From Aquabacterium sp. OR-4 (GTDB taxonomy: Bacteria > Pseudomonadota > Gammaproteobacteria > Burkholderiales > Burkholderiaceae_C): a DNA stretch of 64,000 nt. Every line of letters starts with the position of its first letter. The stretch's first letter is position 1. The notes beneath the pieces are model-generated. The model was not told where the DNA came from. It ran no database searches and saw nothing but the letters and a program-made list of their open reading frames with translations. Positions 39,603 through 49,684 of the stretch are shown here, one piece after another. Where the stretch lies: assembly GCF_025290835.2 (NCBI RefSeq), contig NZ_JAOCQD020000001.1, positions 1,054,001 to 1,118,000 on the forward strand. The letters are read 5' to 3'. A program made the position numbers and the translations under genes.

Positions 39603-40100
39603 ATGCGGCCGACATCGCCCGCAACCGACCGCCACGCCGTGACCCGCGCCGCCCACGCCCCCGCTCCCCTCTACGAAGCCCCGCTCACCGACACCGCCCG
39701 CTGGCTCGGCCACCTGGGGCTGGTGCCGTTTGTGCTGGGGGCCCTGCTGGTGTGGGTGGTCAATGTCGAGGCCCATCCATACGCCACGCTGGCGCTGTCG
39801 GCCTACGCGGCGGTGATCGTGTCCTTTCTGGGCGGCATCCACTGGGGCATCGCGTTCCGGCAGACGGCGCCCGATGCCTCGCTGTTCATCTGGGGCGTGG
39901 TGCCCTCGTTGATCGCCTGGGTGGCGGTGATGATGCCGGCCAGCGCCGGCCTGGTGCTGCATGGCGTGATGCTGGCGGTGTGCTACGCGGTCGACCGCCG
40001 GGTCTACCCGGTGCAGGGCCTGCAACGCTGGCTCACGCTGCGCTTTCGGCTGTCGGCCGTGGCTTCGCTGAGCTGTTTTCTGGGTGCCGCGGGCACCTGA
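39603..40100 (+). CDS. DUF3429 membrane protein
   Basis: About 165 residues with four to five helices. It matches DUF3429: TARWLGHLGLVPFVLGALLVW, SAYAAVIVSFLGGIHWGIAFR, WGVVPSLIAWVAVM, and a C-terminal LRFRLSAVASLSCFLGAAGT. Function unknown. The start could be ATG 39603, preceded by GACAAT, or the GTG at 39639; neither has a clear ribosome site. Confidence 0.85.
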   Translation: MRPTSPATDRHAVTRAAHAPAPLYEAPLTDTARWLGHLGLVPFVLGALLVWVVNVEAHPYATLALSAYAAVIVSFLGGIHWGIAFRQTAPDASLFIWGVVPSLIAWVAVMMPASAGLVLHGVMLAVCYAVDRRVYPVQGLQRWLTLRFRLSAVASLSCFLGAAGT

Positions 40101-40245
40101 GGCCGGGCGTCTTTCGGCTGCACGAGCACATGGCGGCCCTGCGCTACTTGCCGTACGGGTGTGCGGCTGCGTTGCCTGAACGCCGCTGGGCCCGCTCGCG
40201 GCGAAAGCCACCCGACCTCCGGCCACCGACGGACCCGTCAGCACG

Positions 40246-42018
40246 ATGATCAGCTATCACGTCGAACTCGACGACCTGCACAGCCACCACTACCGCGTCA
40301 CGCTCAGCGTGCCGCAGCCGGGCGATGCGCTCGAGCTGGCGCTGCCGGTGTGGATTCCGGGCAGCTACCTGGTGCGCGAGTTCGCGCGCCACCTGTCGGG
40401 CCTGCAGGCGCAGCAGGGCGGCCAGGCCTGGGAGGTGCAGGCCCTCGACAAGGCGCGCTGGCAGTTGCGCCGGCCCGCGGGCGCGCCGGCCAGCCGCGCT
40501 GCGCTGACCGTGCGCTGGCGCGTCTATGCCTTCGACACCTCGGTGCGCACGGCGTTTCTGGACGACCGGCGCGGCTTCTTCAACGGCACCGGCCTGCTGC
40601 TGCGCGTGGTGGGCCGCGAGGCGCAAGCGCAGCGCCTGAGCCTGGGCCGCCTGCCGGCCGGCTGGGAGGTGGCCACCGCCATGCCGGCCGCGGCGCCAGG
40701 CCGCTCGCGCGGTGAGTCGGGGGCCTGGCTGGCGGCCGACTACGACGAGCTGGTTGATCACCCGTTCGAGCTGGGCAGCTTCTGGCGCGGCCGGTTCAGT
40801 GCCGGCGGCGTGCCGCACGAGCTGGTGGTGGCCGGTGCCTGGCCGCGCTTTGACGGCGACCGCCTGCTGCGTGACACGCAGCGCATCTGCGCCGAGCAGA
40901 TCGCCTTCTGGCACGGCGCCGACGCCGCGGCGCGCAGCGCGCCCTTTGGCCGCTATGTGTTCCTGATCAATGCCGTGGGCGATGGGTATGGTGGCCTGGA
41001 GCACCGCGCCAGCACCGCGCTGCTGACCAGCCGCCGCGACCTGCCGGTGCAGGGCAGCGAGCCGGGCGGCGACGGCTACATCGGCCTGCTGGGCCTGATC
41101 AGCCACGAGTACTTCCACAGCTGGAACGTCAAGCGCCTGAAGCCGGCCGAGTTCGCCACGCTCGACTACCAGCACGAGAACTACACCCGGCTGCTGTGGT
41201 TCTTCGAGGGCGTGACCTCGTACTACGACGACCTGATGCTGCGCCGCGCCGGCCTGATCGACGCACCGCGCTACCTGCGCCTGCTGACGCGCAACCTGGC
41301 CTCGCTGGCGGCCACACCGGGGCGCCAGCTGCAAAGCCTGGCCGAGGCCAGCTTCGACGCCTGGATCAAGTACTACCGCCCCGACGAGAACAGTGCCAAC
41401 GCCACGGTGAGCTACTACGTCAAGGGCGCGCTGGTGGCGCTGGCGCTCGACCTGAGCCTGCGCCAGCGCGGCCATTCACTGGATGCCGTGATGCGCCGGC
41501 TGTGGGCCGACAGCGCCGGCGGCCCGGTGGACGAAGCCGCGATCCAGGCCGCCCTGCAGGCGGTGGCCGGCCGCGGCCTGCAGCGCACGCTGCGCGCCTG
41601 GGTGCATGGCACCGACGAGCTGCCGCTGGCCGAGCTGCTGGCCGCCACCGGTGTGCTGTGCGGCAGCGAGCGTGCCGGCTGGGCCGCCACGCTGGGCCTC
41701 AAGCTCAGCGAGGGGCCGGTGAGCGGTGTGCAGGTCAAGTCGGTGCTGGCCGGCAGTGCCGCCGCGGTGGCCGGCGTGGCCGCAGGCGATGAACTGCTGG
41801 CGGTTGATGGCTGGCGCATCCGCCGGCTCGATGACGCGCTGGCCTGGGCCGGGCGCGAATCGCCCTTCGATCTGCTGCTGGCGCGCGACCAGCGCGTATT
41901 GACGCTGCGCCTGCAGCCGCAGCGCGATGCGGCCCTGGCCGCCACGCCCACGCTGGCGCTGCAGGAGCGGCCGGCGCGCCACGCGCTGGCCCGGCGCCGG
42001 GCCTGGATCGATGCCTGA
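40246..42018 (+). CDS. M61-family metallopeptidase with PDZ domain
   Basis: 590 residues without an obvious signal peptide. N-terminal beta domain (IPGSYLVREFARHLSGL), catalytic domain with Zn motif HEYFH (His287, Glu288, His291) in ISHEYFHSWNVKRLKP and third ligand Glu321 in FFEGVTSYYDDL. GDGYGGLEHRAS precedes it. A C-terminal PDZ (about 475-560: VSGVQVKSVLAGSAAAVAGVAAGDELLAVDGWRI) closes the protein. Relatives are glycyl aminopeptidases. Cellular location is uncertain. Confidence 0.93.
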   Translation: MISYHVELDDLHSHHYRVTLSVPQPGDALELALPVWIPGSYLVREFARHLSGLQAQQGGQAWEVQALDKARWQLRRPAGAPASRAALTVRWRVYAFDTSVRTAFLDDRRGFFNGTGLLLRVVGREAQAQRLSLGRLPAGWEVATAMPAAAPGRSRGESGAWLAADYDELVDHPFELGSFWRGRFSAGGVPHELVVAGAWPRFDGDRLLRDTQRICAEQIAFWHGADAAARSAPFGRYVFLINAVGDGYGGLEHRASTALLTSRRDLPVQGSEPGGDGYIGLLGLISHEYFHSWNVKRLKPAEFATLDYQHENYTRLLWFFEGVTSYYDDLMLRRAGLIDAPRYLRLLTRNLASLAATPGRQLQSLAEASFDAWIKYYRPDENSANATVSYYVKGALVALALDLSLRQRGHSLDAVMRRLWADSAGGPVDEAAIQAALQAVAGRGLQRTLRAWVHGTDELPLAELLAATGVLCGSERAGWAATLGLKLSEGPVSGVQVKSVLAGSAAAVAGVAAGDELLAVDGWRIRRLDDALAWAGRESPFDLLLARDQRVLTLRLQPQRDAALAATPTLALQERPARHALARRRAWIDA

Positions 42019-42098
42019 GCTGGCCTTGCCCGGGCGCGGCCGGGCCCGGCCTGCGGCGGCTGCAGGCCCGGCGGCCTGGCCGGCCGCCACCCCAACCC

Positions 42099-42568
42099 AT
42101 GGCGCCGCCGCTTGATGCCGGCCCGGCGCGACGGCGCCGCGGCTGGGCTCGCACCGCCCTGAGCCTGGCGGTGCTGGCCACCCACCTGCTGCTGTTGGAG
42201 GGGGTGGTGCACAGTCGGCTGGGCGAGGGTGCCGGGCCGCGGCTGCCGGCACGCATCGAGGTGGCCTTTGTGCGCGAGCTGGCGCAGGCGGCGCCGCCCG
42301 CCGAGGCGCCGGCCGCGGCCCCGGCGCCCGCGCCGCGGCCACCGGCGGTGACGCAGCAGGCGGCGCGACCACCCGCCGAGGCCGCCTCGGCCACCGACGC
42401 CGCCAGTGCCGCCAGCGCGGCCAAGGCCGCGCCGCCGGCCGAGGCCGCGCGGGTGGCCGAGGCCGCGCGGGTGGCATCGGCGCCACCGGCCACGGCGGCG
42501 CTCGCCAGCCCACCCACCAGCCCACCCATCAGCCCACCCGGCGCCGCCGCGCCGCCAGCGCGCCGGCC
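42099..42568 (+). pseudogene. N-terminal part of a frameshifted DUF3108 protein
   Basis: The frame from ATG 42099 encodes a membrane anchor (TALSLAVLATHLLLLEGVV) and an Ala/Pro-rich stalk with an 18-bp tandem repeat (42441-42476, EAARVA twice) and three 12-bp units reading SPPx (42505-42540). After about 42541 this frame turns into Arg/Pro/Cys-rich nonsense, while the matching DUF3108 domain continues one base back in another frame. Relatives carry both parts in one protein. A one-base loss in the GC run 42539-42568 fits best. Confidence 0.6.
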
Positions 42569-43318
42569 ATGGCCGCCGTGTCGCTGGGGGCGCAGAGTGC
42601 GGCACTGGCCCTGCCCGCCAGCCCCTCGGCGGCTGCAGCGGCCTCGGCGCCGGCGTTTGCCTGGCCGCCCTCCACCCAGCTCAGCTACAACCTGCTGGGC
42701 CACTACCGCGGCCAGGTGCAGGGCAGTGCGCGGGTGGAGTGGCTGCGCGAGGGCAGCCGCTACCAGGTGCGCATGGAAAGCTCGGCCGGGCCGCTGTTCA
42801 AGCGCACCGGGGTCAGCGAGGGCGAGCTGGGCGAACGCGGCCTGGTGCCGCGGCGCTTTGCGGGCGAGCAGCGGGTGCTGTTTGGCAAGGCGCGCACCTG
42901 GCAGATCGGTTTCGGCCCCGAGCGCGTGACCCTCATCGACGGCCGCGAAACACCGGCGCTGCCCGGCATGCAGGACGAGGCCAGCCAGTTCGTGCAGCTG
43001 ACCTGGCTGTTCACCACCCAGCCCGAGCGGCTGCGCGTGGGCCAGTCGGTCGAGCTGCCGCTGGCCATGGGCCGCAAGCTCGAGCGCTGGACCTACGACG
43101 TGGTCGAGGAAGAGCTGCTGCGCCTGCCCTTTGGCGAGGTGCCCAGCTTTCATGTCAAGCCGCGCCGCGAGGCCAGCGGCGGCGACTTCGCGGCCGAGAT
43201 CTGGATCGCGCCCACGCTGCAGTACCTGCCGGTGCGCATCCTGCTGCGCCAGAGCGCCGAGGTGTGGGTCGACCTGACGCTGGACAAGCCGCCGCTGCAG
43301 GCCGGCGGCACCCGCTGA
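42569..43318 (+). CDS. DUF3108 domain protein (C-terminal part)
   Basis: 249 residues. DUF3108 signatures: WPPSTQLSYNLLGHYRGQVQGSARVEWLREGSRYQVRMES, SEGELGERGLVPRRFAGEQRVLFG, GMQDEASQFVQLTWLFTTQPERLRVGQSVELPLAMGRKLERWTYDV, and EIWIAPTLQYLPVRILLRQSAEVWVDLTLDKPPLQA. The family is periplasmic or outer-membrane associated with unknown role. Read alone it lacks a membrane anchor or signal, because those lie in the other frame upstream. ATG 42569 may be only the first ATG after the shift. Confidence 0.8.
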   Translation: MAAVSLGAQSAALALPASPSAAAAASAPAFAWPPSTQLSYNLLGHYRGQVQGSARVEWLREGSRYQVRMESSAGPLFKRTGVSEGELGERGLVPRRFAGEQRVLFGKARTWQIGFGPERVTLIDGRETPALPGMQDEASQFVQLTWLFTTQPERLRVGQSVELPLAMGRKLERWTYDVVEEELLRLPFGEVPSFHVKPRREASGGDFAAEIWIAPTLQYLPVRILLRQSAEVWVDLTLDKPPLQAGGTR

Positions 43319-43498
43319 GCGCCACCGCGCCCGGCCCGATCCGGCCCGCTCAGGCCCGGCCCAGCTCCGGCCGCGACCCCACCGGCCTGGCCTGCCTGGC
43401 CGGCCGGCGCCCCGGCATGCGGTAGATTGCGCCAGCCCGCCTTGACCGCCGCTTTTGACCGCCGCTTCTTCTTCACCCCAACCCCGGACGAGCCCGCG

Positions 43499-44281
43499 AT
43501 GAGCTACGAAACCCTGTTGACCGAACTGCGTGGCGACGGCAGCCGCCGCACGCTGCTGATCACGCTGAACCGCCCCAAGGCGCTGAATGCGCTGAACGAC
43601 CAGCTGATGGACGAGCTGGGCGCCGCGCTGAAGGCGGCCGATGCCGATGCCGGCATCGGCGCCATCGTCATCACCGGCAGCGAGAAGGCCTTTGCCGCCG
43701 GTGCCGACATCGGCGTGCTGGCCCAGCACGACTTCATCAAGGCCTACACCGGAGACCTGATCACCCGCAACTGGGAAACCATCCGCACGATCCGCAAGCC
43801 GGTGATCGCCGCGGTGGCCGGCTTTGCGCTGGGCGGCGGCTGCGAGCTGGCGATGATGTGCGACATCGTGATCGCTGCCGATTCGGCCAAGTTCGGCCAG
43901 CCCGAGATCAAGCTGGGCGTGATCCCCGGCGCTGGCGGCACGCAGCGCCTGCCGCGCGCGGTGGGCAAGGCCAAGGCCATGGACCTGGCGCTCACCGCCC
44001 GCATGATGGGCGCCGAAGAAGCCGAGCGGGCCGGCCTGGTGAGCCGCGTGGTGCCGGCCGACAAGCTGCTGGACGAGGCACTGGCCGCGGCCGACACCAT
44101 CTGCGGCATGGGCCTGGCCAGCGTGCTGGCGGCCAAGGAATGCGTGAACCGCGCCTATGAAGGCACGCTGGCCGACGGCATCATGTTCGAACGCCGCATG
44201 TTCCACGCCATGTTCGGCACGCCCGACCAGGTGGAGGGCATGGACGCCTTCCTCAACAAGCGCAAGCCGGCGTTCAAGTAA
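43499..44281 (+). CDS. Enoyl-CoA hydratase
   Basis: 260 residues of the crotonase family, hydrating trans-2-enoyl-CoA in beta-oxidation. The oxyanion-hole segments are [10 protein letters not shown] and [49 protein letters not shown], with the two catalytic glutamates (Glu in GGGCELAM and Glu in GQPEIKLG). The end [14 protein letters not shown] is typical. ATG at 43499 gives the family length. A single gene, 180 bases after DUF3108. Confidence 0.95.
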   Translation: MSYETLLTELRGDGSRRTLLITLNRPKALNALNDQLMDELGAALKAADADAGIGAIVITGSEKAFAAGADIGVLAQHDFIKAYTGDLITRNWETIRTIRKPVIAAVAGFALGGGCELAMMCDIVIAADSAKFGQPEIKLGVIPGAGGTQRLPRAVGKAKAMDLALTARMMGAEEAERAGLVSRVVPADKLLDEALAAADTICGMGLASVLAAKECVNRAYEGTLADGIMFERRMFHAMFGTPDQVEGMDAFLNKRKPAFK

Positions 44282-44286
44282 GCCGC

Positions 44287-44331
44287 CCGCAGCGGCCGGC
44301 AAAGCCCCTGGGCGGGGCCGCGCCGCTGCGG
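44287..44331. terminator. Nested hairpin between convergent genes
   Basis: Outer arms CCGCAGCGGC (44287-44296) and GCCGCTGCGG (44322-44331) are a perfect 10-bp pair; an inner GCCCC/GGGGC stem (44304-44308, 44314-44318) lies in the loop. No T run on either side. It probably serves as a shared end for the hydratase and PNPOx transcripts. Confidence 0.5.
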
Positions 44332-44337
44332 CAGGCC

Positions 44338-44928
44338 TCAGGGCGTGACCCAGTGCCCCGCGCCGTGGTCATCGAACACCGCCCGGCGGTGGCCTTCGGC
44401 GTGCAGTTCGAGCCAGTCGATGCGCTCGACCGTGGCGAAGATCACCGCAAAAAACTCGCGCGAGCCGCGGTCGGGTGCCGGCGGCGCCTGCTGCGCCGGG
44501 GTGTCGAGCGCGGCGCCGGGCGGCAGCGGCGAGAGGTAATCCTGCGCCGACGGGTGCATCTTCAGCCGCGCCCAGCGCGACGAGACGCCCAGGCCGTCGG
44601 TGTCGACCGTCAGGCGCGCGCGCAGGCGCAGCTGCCAGCTCAGGGCCGGGCTCCAGCACATGGCGGTGACCTGCGGCTGGCTGCGGATCTGGGCCAGCTT
44701 GGGCGAGCGGCTGTCGGTGTAGATCACCAGCTGGCGCGCGTCGGCCTGCACCTCGCGCAGCACCACGGTGCGCACATCGGCCACCGGCGGCTCGCCGGCG
44801 TGGTCGGGCGGCGCCAGGCTGGCCAGCGCCAGCAGCCGCCAGCCGTGGCCGCGGGTGCGCGTGGCCGCCTCCAGCTCCTGCCAGCAGGCCGCGTGGATGC
44901 GATCCAGCGACGTGAGCCGCTCGGTCAT
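44338..44928 (-). CDS. Pyridoxamine 5'-phosphate oxidase-fold flavoprotein
   Basis: About 196 residues. FMN-binding split-barrel features: ADVRTVVLREVQADARQLVIYTDSRSPKLAQIRSQPQVTAMCWSPALSWQLRLRARLTV, then SSRWARLKMHPSAQDYLSPLPPGAALDTP and REFFAVIFATVERIDWLELHAEGHRRAVFD. It resembles the Alr4036-type PNPOx-like family, not canonical PdxH, so the substrate is unknown. ATG at 44928 is chosen; the open frame continues upstream without conserved sequence. Confidence 0.82.
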   Translation of the reverse strand: MTERLTSLDRIHAACWQELEAATRTRGHGWRLLALASLAPPDHAGEPPVADVRTVVLREVQADARQLVIYTDSRSPKLAQIRSQPQVTAMCWSPALSWQLRLRARLTVDTDGLGVSSRWARLKMHPSAQDYLSPLPPGAALDTPAQQAPPAPDRGSREFFAVIFATVERIDWLELHAEGHRRAVFDDHGAGHWVTP

Positions 44929-45121
44929 CGAATGTGTCTCCTCGGTCCTCAGCTCGCCAGGGCGGCCGCCGGGCTCGATGTCACCCGAAGCGCGCATTGT
45001 GACGCGCAGGCCCGACACAAAGCCTGACCCAACGCAGAAAGTGTGCGGGCCGCATGGGGCCGTGCCGGGCCATGCCGCGCAGTGCCGGGCGGCCTGCGGG
45101 GCCAACGGGCCGGGGCCGCCC

Positions 45122-45152
45122 GGGGGGGCGAGGGGGCGAGGGGGCGAGGGGG
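45122..45152 (+). repeat. G-run tandem repeat, G-quadruplex-capable
   Basis: GGGGGGG then three GGGGG runs, each separated by CGA. Lies in the 250-base gap between lysS and the PNPOx-like gene (both minus strand), 27 bases past the lysS stop. Four G runs with three-base loops meet the usual quadruplex pattern on the plus strand. Confidence 0.8.
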
Positions 45153-45178
45153 CGTGCGCCGCCACTGCGGCGCCGGCT

Positions 45179-46729
<1,551 letters not shown>

Positions 46730-46779
46730 GGCTGCGGGAAGAGTCGGGGCAAACCCCGAATTGTAGGCGGGGCCTCGGC

Positions 46780-46785
46780 GATAAT
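46780..46785 (+). promoter_or_regulatory. Probable -10 box (GATAAT) at the head of the glycan locus
   Basis: GATAAT lies 29 bases before the GTG start of wlbA in the lysS-divergent gap. A TTG-containing element is upstream but at poor spacing (13 bases). Confidence 0.4.
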
Positions 46786-46814
46786 GACCGGTTGACTTTC
46801 GCCTGGGGCTGTCT

Positions 46815-47885
46815 GTGCACCTGACGCATCCCGTCATCACCGATCGCAAGATCCGTTTCGCGCTGGCCGGCTGCGGCCGCATTGCGGCCAACCACATGGA
46901 CTCGGTCGCGCGCCATGCCGAGCGCGCCGAGCTGGTGGCCGTGTGCGACACCGATCCCGCCGCGCTGGCCGCTGCCCGGCAGCGCACCGGTGCGCGCGGC
47001 TTTGCCAGCTACGCCGAGCTGCTGGCCGAGGCCGGCCCGCTGGGGCTGGACTGCGTGGTGCTCACCACGCCCAGCGGCCTGCATGCACGCCAGGCGGCCG
47101 AGGCCGCGCAGGCCGGCGTGCACGTGATGACCGAAAAGCCCATGGCCACGCGCTGGGCCGATGGCCTGGCCATGGTCAAGGCCTGCGACGACGCCGGCGT
47201 GCGCCTGTTCGTCGTCAAGCAGAACCGGCGCAACCGCACGCTGCAGCTGCTGCGCCAGGCGATCAGCGCCGGGCGCTTCGGCCGCATCTACATGGTCACG
47301 CTGAACGTCTTCTGGAACCGGCCGCAGAGCTACTACGACAGCGCCGAGTGGCGCGGCACCTGGGAGTTCGACGGCGGCGCGTTCATGAACCAGGCCAGCC
47401 ACTACATCGACCTGCTCGACTGGCTGATCGGCCCGGTGGAAAGCGTGATGGCCTACACCGGCACGCTGGCGCGCAACATCGAGGTCGAGGACAGCGGCGT
47501 GGCCGCGCTGAAGTGGCGCAACGGCGCGATGGGCTCGGTCAACGTCACGATGCTCACCCACCCGAAGAACTTCGAGGGCTCGATCACCATCCTGGGCGAG
47601 CACGGCACGGTGCGCGTGGGCGGCGTGGCGGTGAACAAGATCGAGCACTGGGAGTTCGACCAGCCGCACGAGATGGACGCCGGCATCGACGAGGCCAGCT
47701 ACCAGACCACCAGCGTCTACGGCTTCGGCCATCCGCTGTACTACGACAACGTGATCCGCACCCTGCGCGGCGAATGCGAGGCCGAGACCGATGGCCGCGA
47801 GGGCCTCAAGAGCCTGGAGCTGCTGATCGCGATGTACCGCTCGGCGCGCGACGGCAAGAAGATCAATCTGCCGTTGGAGTATTGA
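46815..47885 (+). CDS. wlbA: UDP-N-acetyl-glucosaminuronate 3-dehydrogenase (WlbA/WbpB type)
   Basis: 356 residues, Gfo/Idh/MocA family, start GTG. NAD motif [15 protein letters not shown], the [11 protein letters not shown] block with the catalytic Lys, and the domain-specific [18 protein letters not shown]...[41 protein letters not shown] region match WlbA/WbpB. It oxidises C3 of UDP-GlcNAcA before transamination. Followed at once by the acetyltransferase and aminotransferase of the same pathway. Confidence 0.93.
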   Translation: MHLTHPVITDRKIRFALAGCGRIAANHMDSVARHAERAELVAVCDTDPAALAAARQRTGARGFASYAELLAEAGPLGLDCVVLTTPSGLHARQAAEAAQAGVHVMTEKPMATRWADGLAMVKACDDAGVRLFVVKQNRRNRTLQLLRQAISAGRFGRIYMVTLNVFWNRPQSYYDSAEWRGTWEFDGGAFMNQASHYIDLLDWLIGPVESVMAYTGTLARNIEVEDSGVAALKWRNGAMGSVNVTMLTHPKNFEGSITILGEHGTVRVGGVAVNKIEHWEFDQPHEMDAGIDEASYQTTSVYGFGHPLYYDNVIRTLRGECEAETDGREGLKSLELLIAMYRSARDGKKINLPLEY

Positions 47886-47887
47886 TC

Positions 47888-48493
47888 TTGGCCACGGCTG
47901 CAAGCCCCACCACCATCCACCCCACCGCCCTCGTCGACGAGGGCGCGCAGCTCGGCGAGGGCTGCCGCGTCTGGCACTGGGTGCACATCTCGGGCGGCGC
48001 GCGCATCGGCGCCGGCTGCTCGTTCGGGCAGAACGTGTTCGTCGGCAACGACGTGGCCATCGGCAACAACGTCAAGATCCAGAACAACGTCAGCGTCTAC
48101 GACGCCGTGACGCTGGAGGACGACGTGTTCTGCGGCCCCAGCATGGTGTTCACCAATGTGTTCAACCCGCGCAGCGCGGTGGTGCGCAAGGCCGAGTACC
48201 GCCGCACGCTGGTCCAGCGCGGCGCCACGCTGGGCGCCAACTGCACCATCGTGTGCGGCAGCACGGTGGGCGAGTACGCCTTTGTGGGCGCTGGCGCGGT
48301 GGTCAGCCGCGACGTGAAGCCCTATGCGCTGATGGTCGGCGTGCCGGCCCGGCAGATCGGCTGGATGAGCCGGCATGGCGAGCGGCTGGCCCTGCCGGTC
48401 AGCGCGCCGGCCGGTCAAGGCGTTGAAGCCAGCTGCCCCGCCACCGGCGAGCGCTACCGGCTCGACGGCACCGAGCTTTCCTGCCTGGACTGA
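47888..48493 (+). CDS. wlbB: UDP-2-acetamido-3-amino-glucuronate N-acetyltransferase (WlbB/WbpD type)
   Basis: About 201 residues of left-handed beta-helix fold: imperfect hexapeptide repeats [44 protein letters not shown], then the [30 protein letters not shown] insertion typical of WbpD, ending [15 protein letters not shown] plus a short Cys-containing tail. It acetylates the 3-amino group. Start is TTG (47888 or 47882); no ATG fits. It lies two bases from the wlbA stop. Confidence 0.9.
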   Translation: MATAASPTTIHPTALVDEGAQLGEGCRVWHWVHISGGARIGAGCSFGQNVFVGNDVAIGNNVKIQNNVSVYDAVTLEDDVFCGPSMVFTNVFNPRSAVVRKAEYRRTLVQRGATLGANCTIVCGSTVGEYAFVGAGAVVSRDVKPYALMVGVPARQIGWMSRHGERLALPVSAPAGQGVEASCPATGERYRLDGTELSCLD

Positions 48494-48501
48494 ACCCCAC
48501 C

Positions 48502-49644
48502 ATGCAATTCACCGACCTCAAGACCCAGTACCAGGCGCTGAAGGCCAGCATCGACGCACGCATCCAGCGCGTGCTCGACCATGGCCAGTACATCATGGGC
48601 CCCGAGGTGGCCGAAATGGAGAAGGCGCTGGCGGCCCGCACCGGCGCAAGGCACTGCGTGGCCGTGGCCAGCGGCACCGAGGCGCTGCTGATCGCCTTGA
48701 TGGCGCTCGACCTGAAGCCGGGCGACGAGGTCATCACCACGCCCTTCACCTTTGCCGCCACGGCCGAGGTGATCGTGCTGCTGGGTGGCCAGCCGGTGTA
48801 TGTGGACATCGAGCCCGACACCTGCAACATCGACGCCACGCTGATCGAGGCCGCGATCACGCCGCGCACCCGCGCCATCATGCCGGTGAGCCTGTACGGC
48901 CAGGTGGCCGACATGGCCGAGATCAATGCCATCGCGGCGCGCCACGGGCTGGCGGTGATCGAGGACGCCGCGCAGAGCTTCGGCGCCTCGTACCAGGCAA
49001 AAGCGAGCTGCGCCGTCAGCACCATCGGCTGCACCAGCTTCTTTCCGAGCAAGCCGCTGGGCTGCTATGGCGACGGCGGCGCGCTGTTCACCAACGACGA
49101 TGCCATCGCCCAGGCCGCGCGCGAGATCCGCGTGCATGGCCAGAGCGCGCGCTACACCCACACCCGCCTGGGCCTGGGCGGGCGCATGGACACGCTGCAG
49201 TGCGCGGTGGTGCTGGGCAAGCTCGAGCGTTTTGACTGGGAGATCGCACGCCGCAAGCAGCTGGGCGATCGGTATGGCGAACTGATCCGCCGCAGCGGCG
49301 CGCCGGTGCAGTTGCTGGCCGTGCGCCCCGATCGCGACTGCGTGTGGGCGCAGTACACCGTGATGCTGGATCACCGCGCCGCCGTGCAGCAGGCCCTGCA
49401 GGCCGCCGGCGTGCCCACCGCCATCCACTACCCCAAGCCGCTGCACCACCAGCCGGCCTACGCCGCGGGTTGCGATCCGTTGGCCCATCCGGCCTCGATT
49501 GCCGCCGCGCAGCGCGTGATGAGCCTGCCGATGAGCGCCGACCTGGGCGATGCCGACCAGCAGCGCGTGGTCGACGCCCTGGCCCAGGCCTGCGCTGGCG
49601 TGGCGGCCGTGGCCGGCGCTGCCGGCCTGGCCCAGCCGGCCTGA
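48502..49644 (+). CDS. wlbC: DegT/DnrJ/EryC1 aminotransferase (WlbC/WbpE type)
   Basis: 380 residues. PLP lysine is Lys184 in FFPSKPLGCYGDGGALF; DIGQYIMGPEVAEMEKALA-like start and IEDAAQSFGASYQ (Asp that binds the pyridine nitrogen) are family features. It transfers an amino group from glutamate to the C3 keto sugar made by WlbA. Eight bases after wlbB. The order dehydrogenase, acetyltransferase, aminotransferase defines a UDP-GlcNAc3NAcA route. Confidence 0.93.
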   Translation: MQFTDLKTQYQALKASIDARIQRVLDHGQYIMGPEVAEMEKALAARTGARHCVAVASGTEALLIALMALDLKPGDEVITTPFTFAATAEVIVLLGGQPVYVDIEPDTCNIDATLIEAAITPRTRAIMPVSLYGQVADMAEINAIAARHGLAVIEDAAQSFGASYQAKASCAVSTIGCTSFFPSKPLGCYGDGGALFTNDDAIAQAAREIRVHGQSARYTHTRLGLGGRMDTLQCAVVLGKLERFDWEIARRKQLGDRYGELIRRSGAPVQLLAVRPDRDCVWAQYTVMLDHRAAVQQALQAAGVPTAIHYPKPLHHQPAYAAGCDPLAHPASIAAAQRVMSLPMSADLGDADQQRVVDALAQACAGVAAVAGAAGLAQPA

Positions 49645-49684
49645 GCGCAGCCCGCGCCCGCCCTGCCCGCGCAGCGACGCACCC

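Noticed and set aside
42441..42540. Short repeats considered as a CRISPR array
   Set aside because: The 18-bp and 12-bp units are directly tandem without spacers and encode EAARVA and SPPx in frame; they are coding low-complexity repeats.
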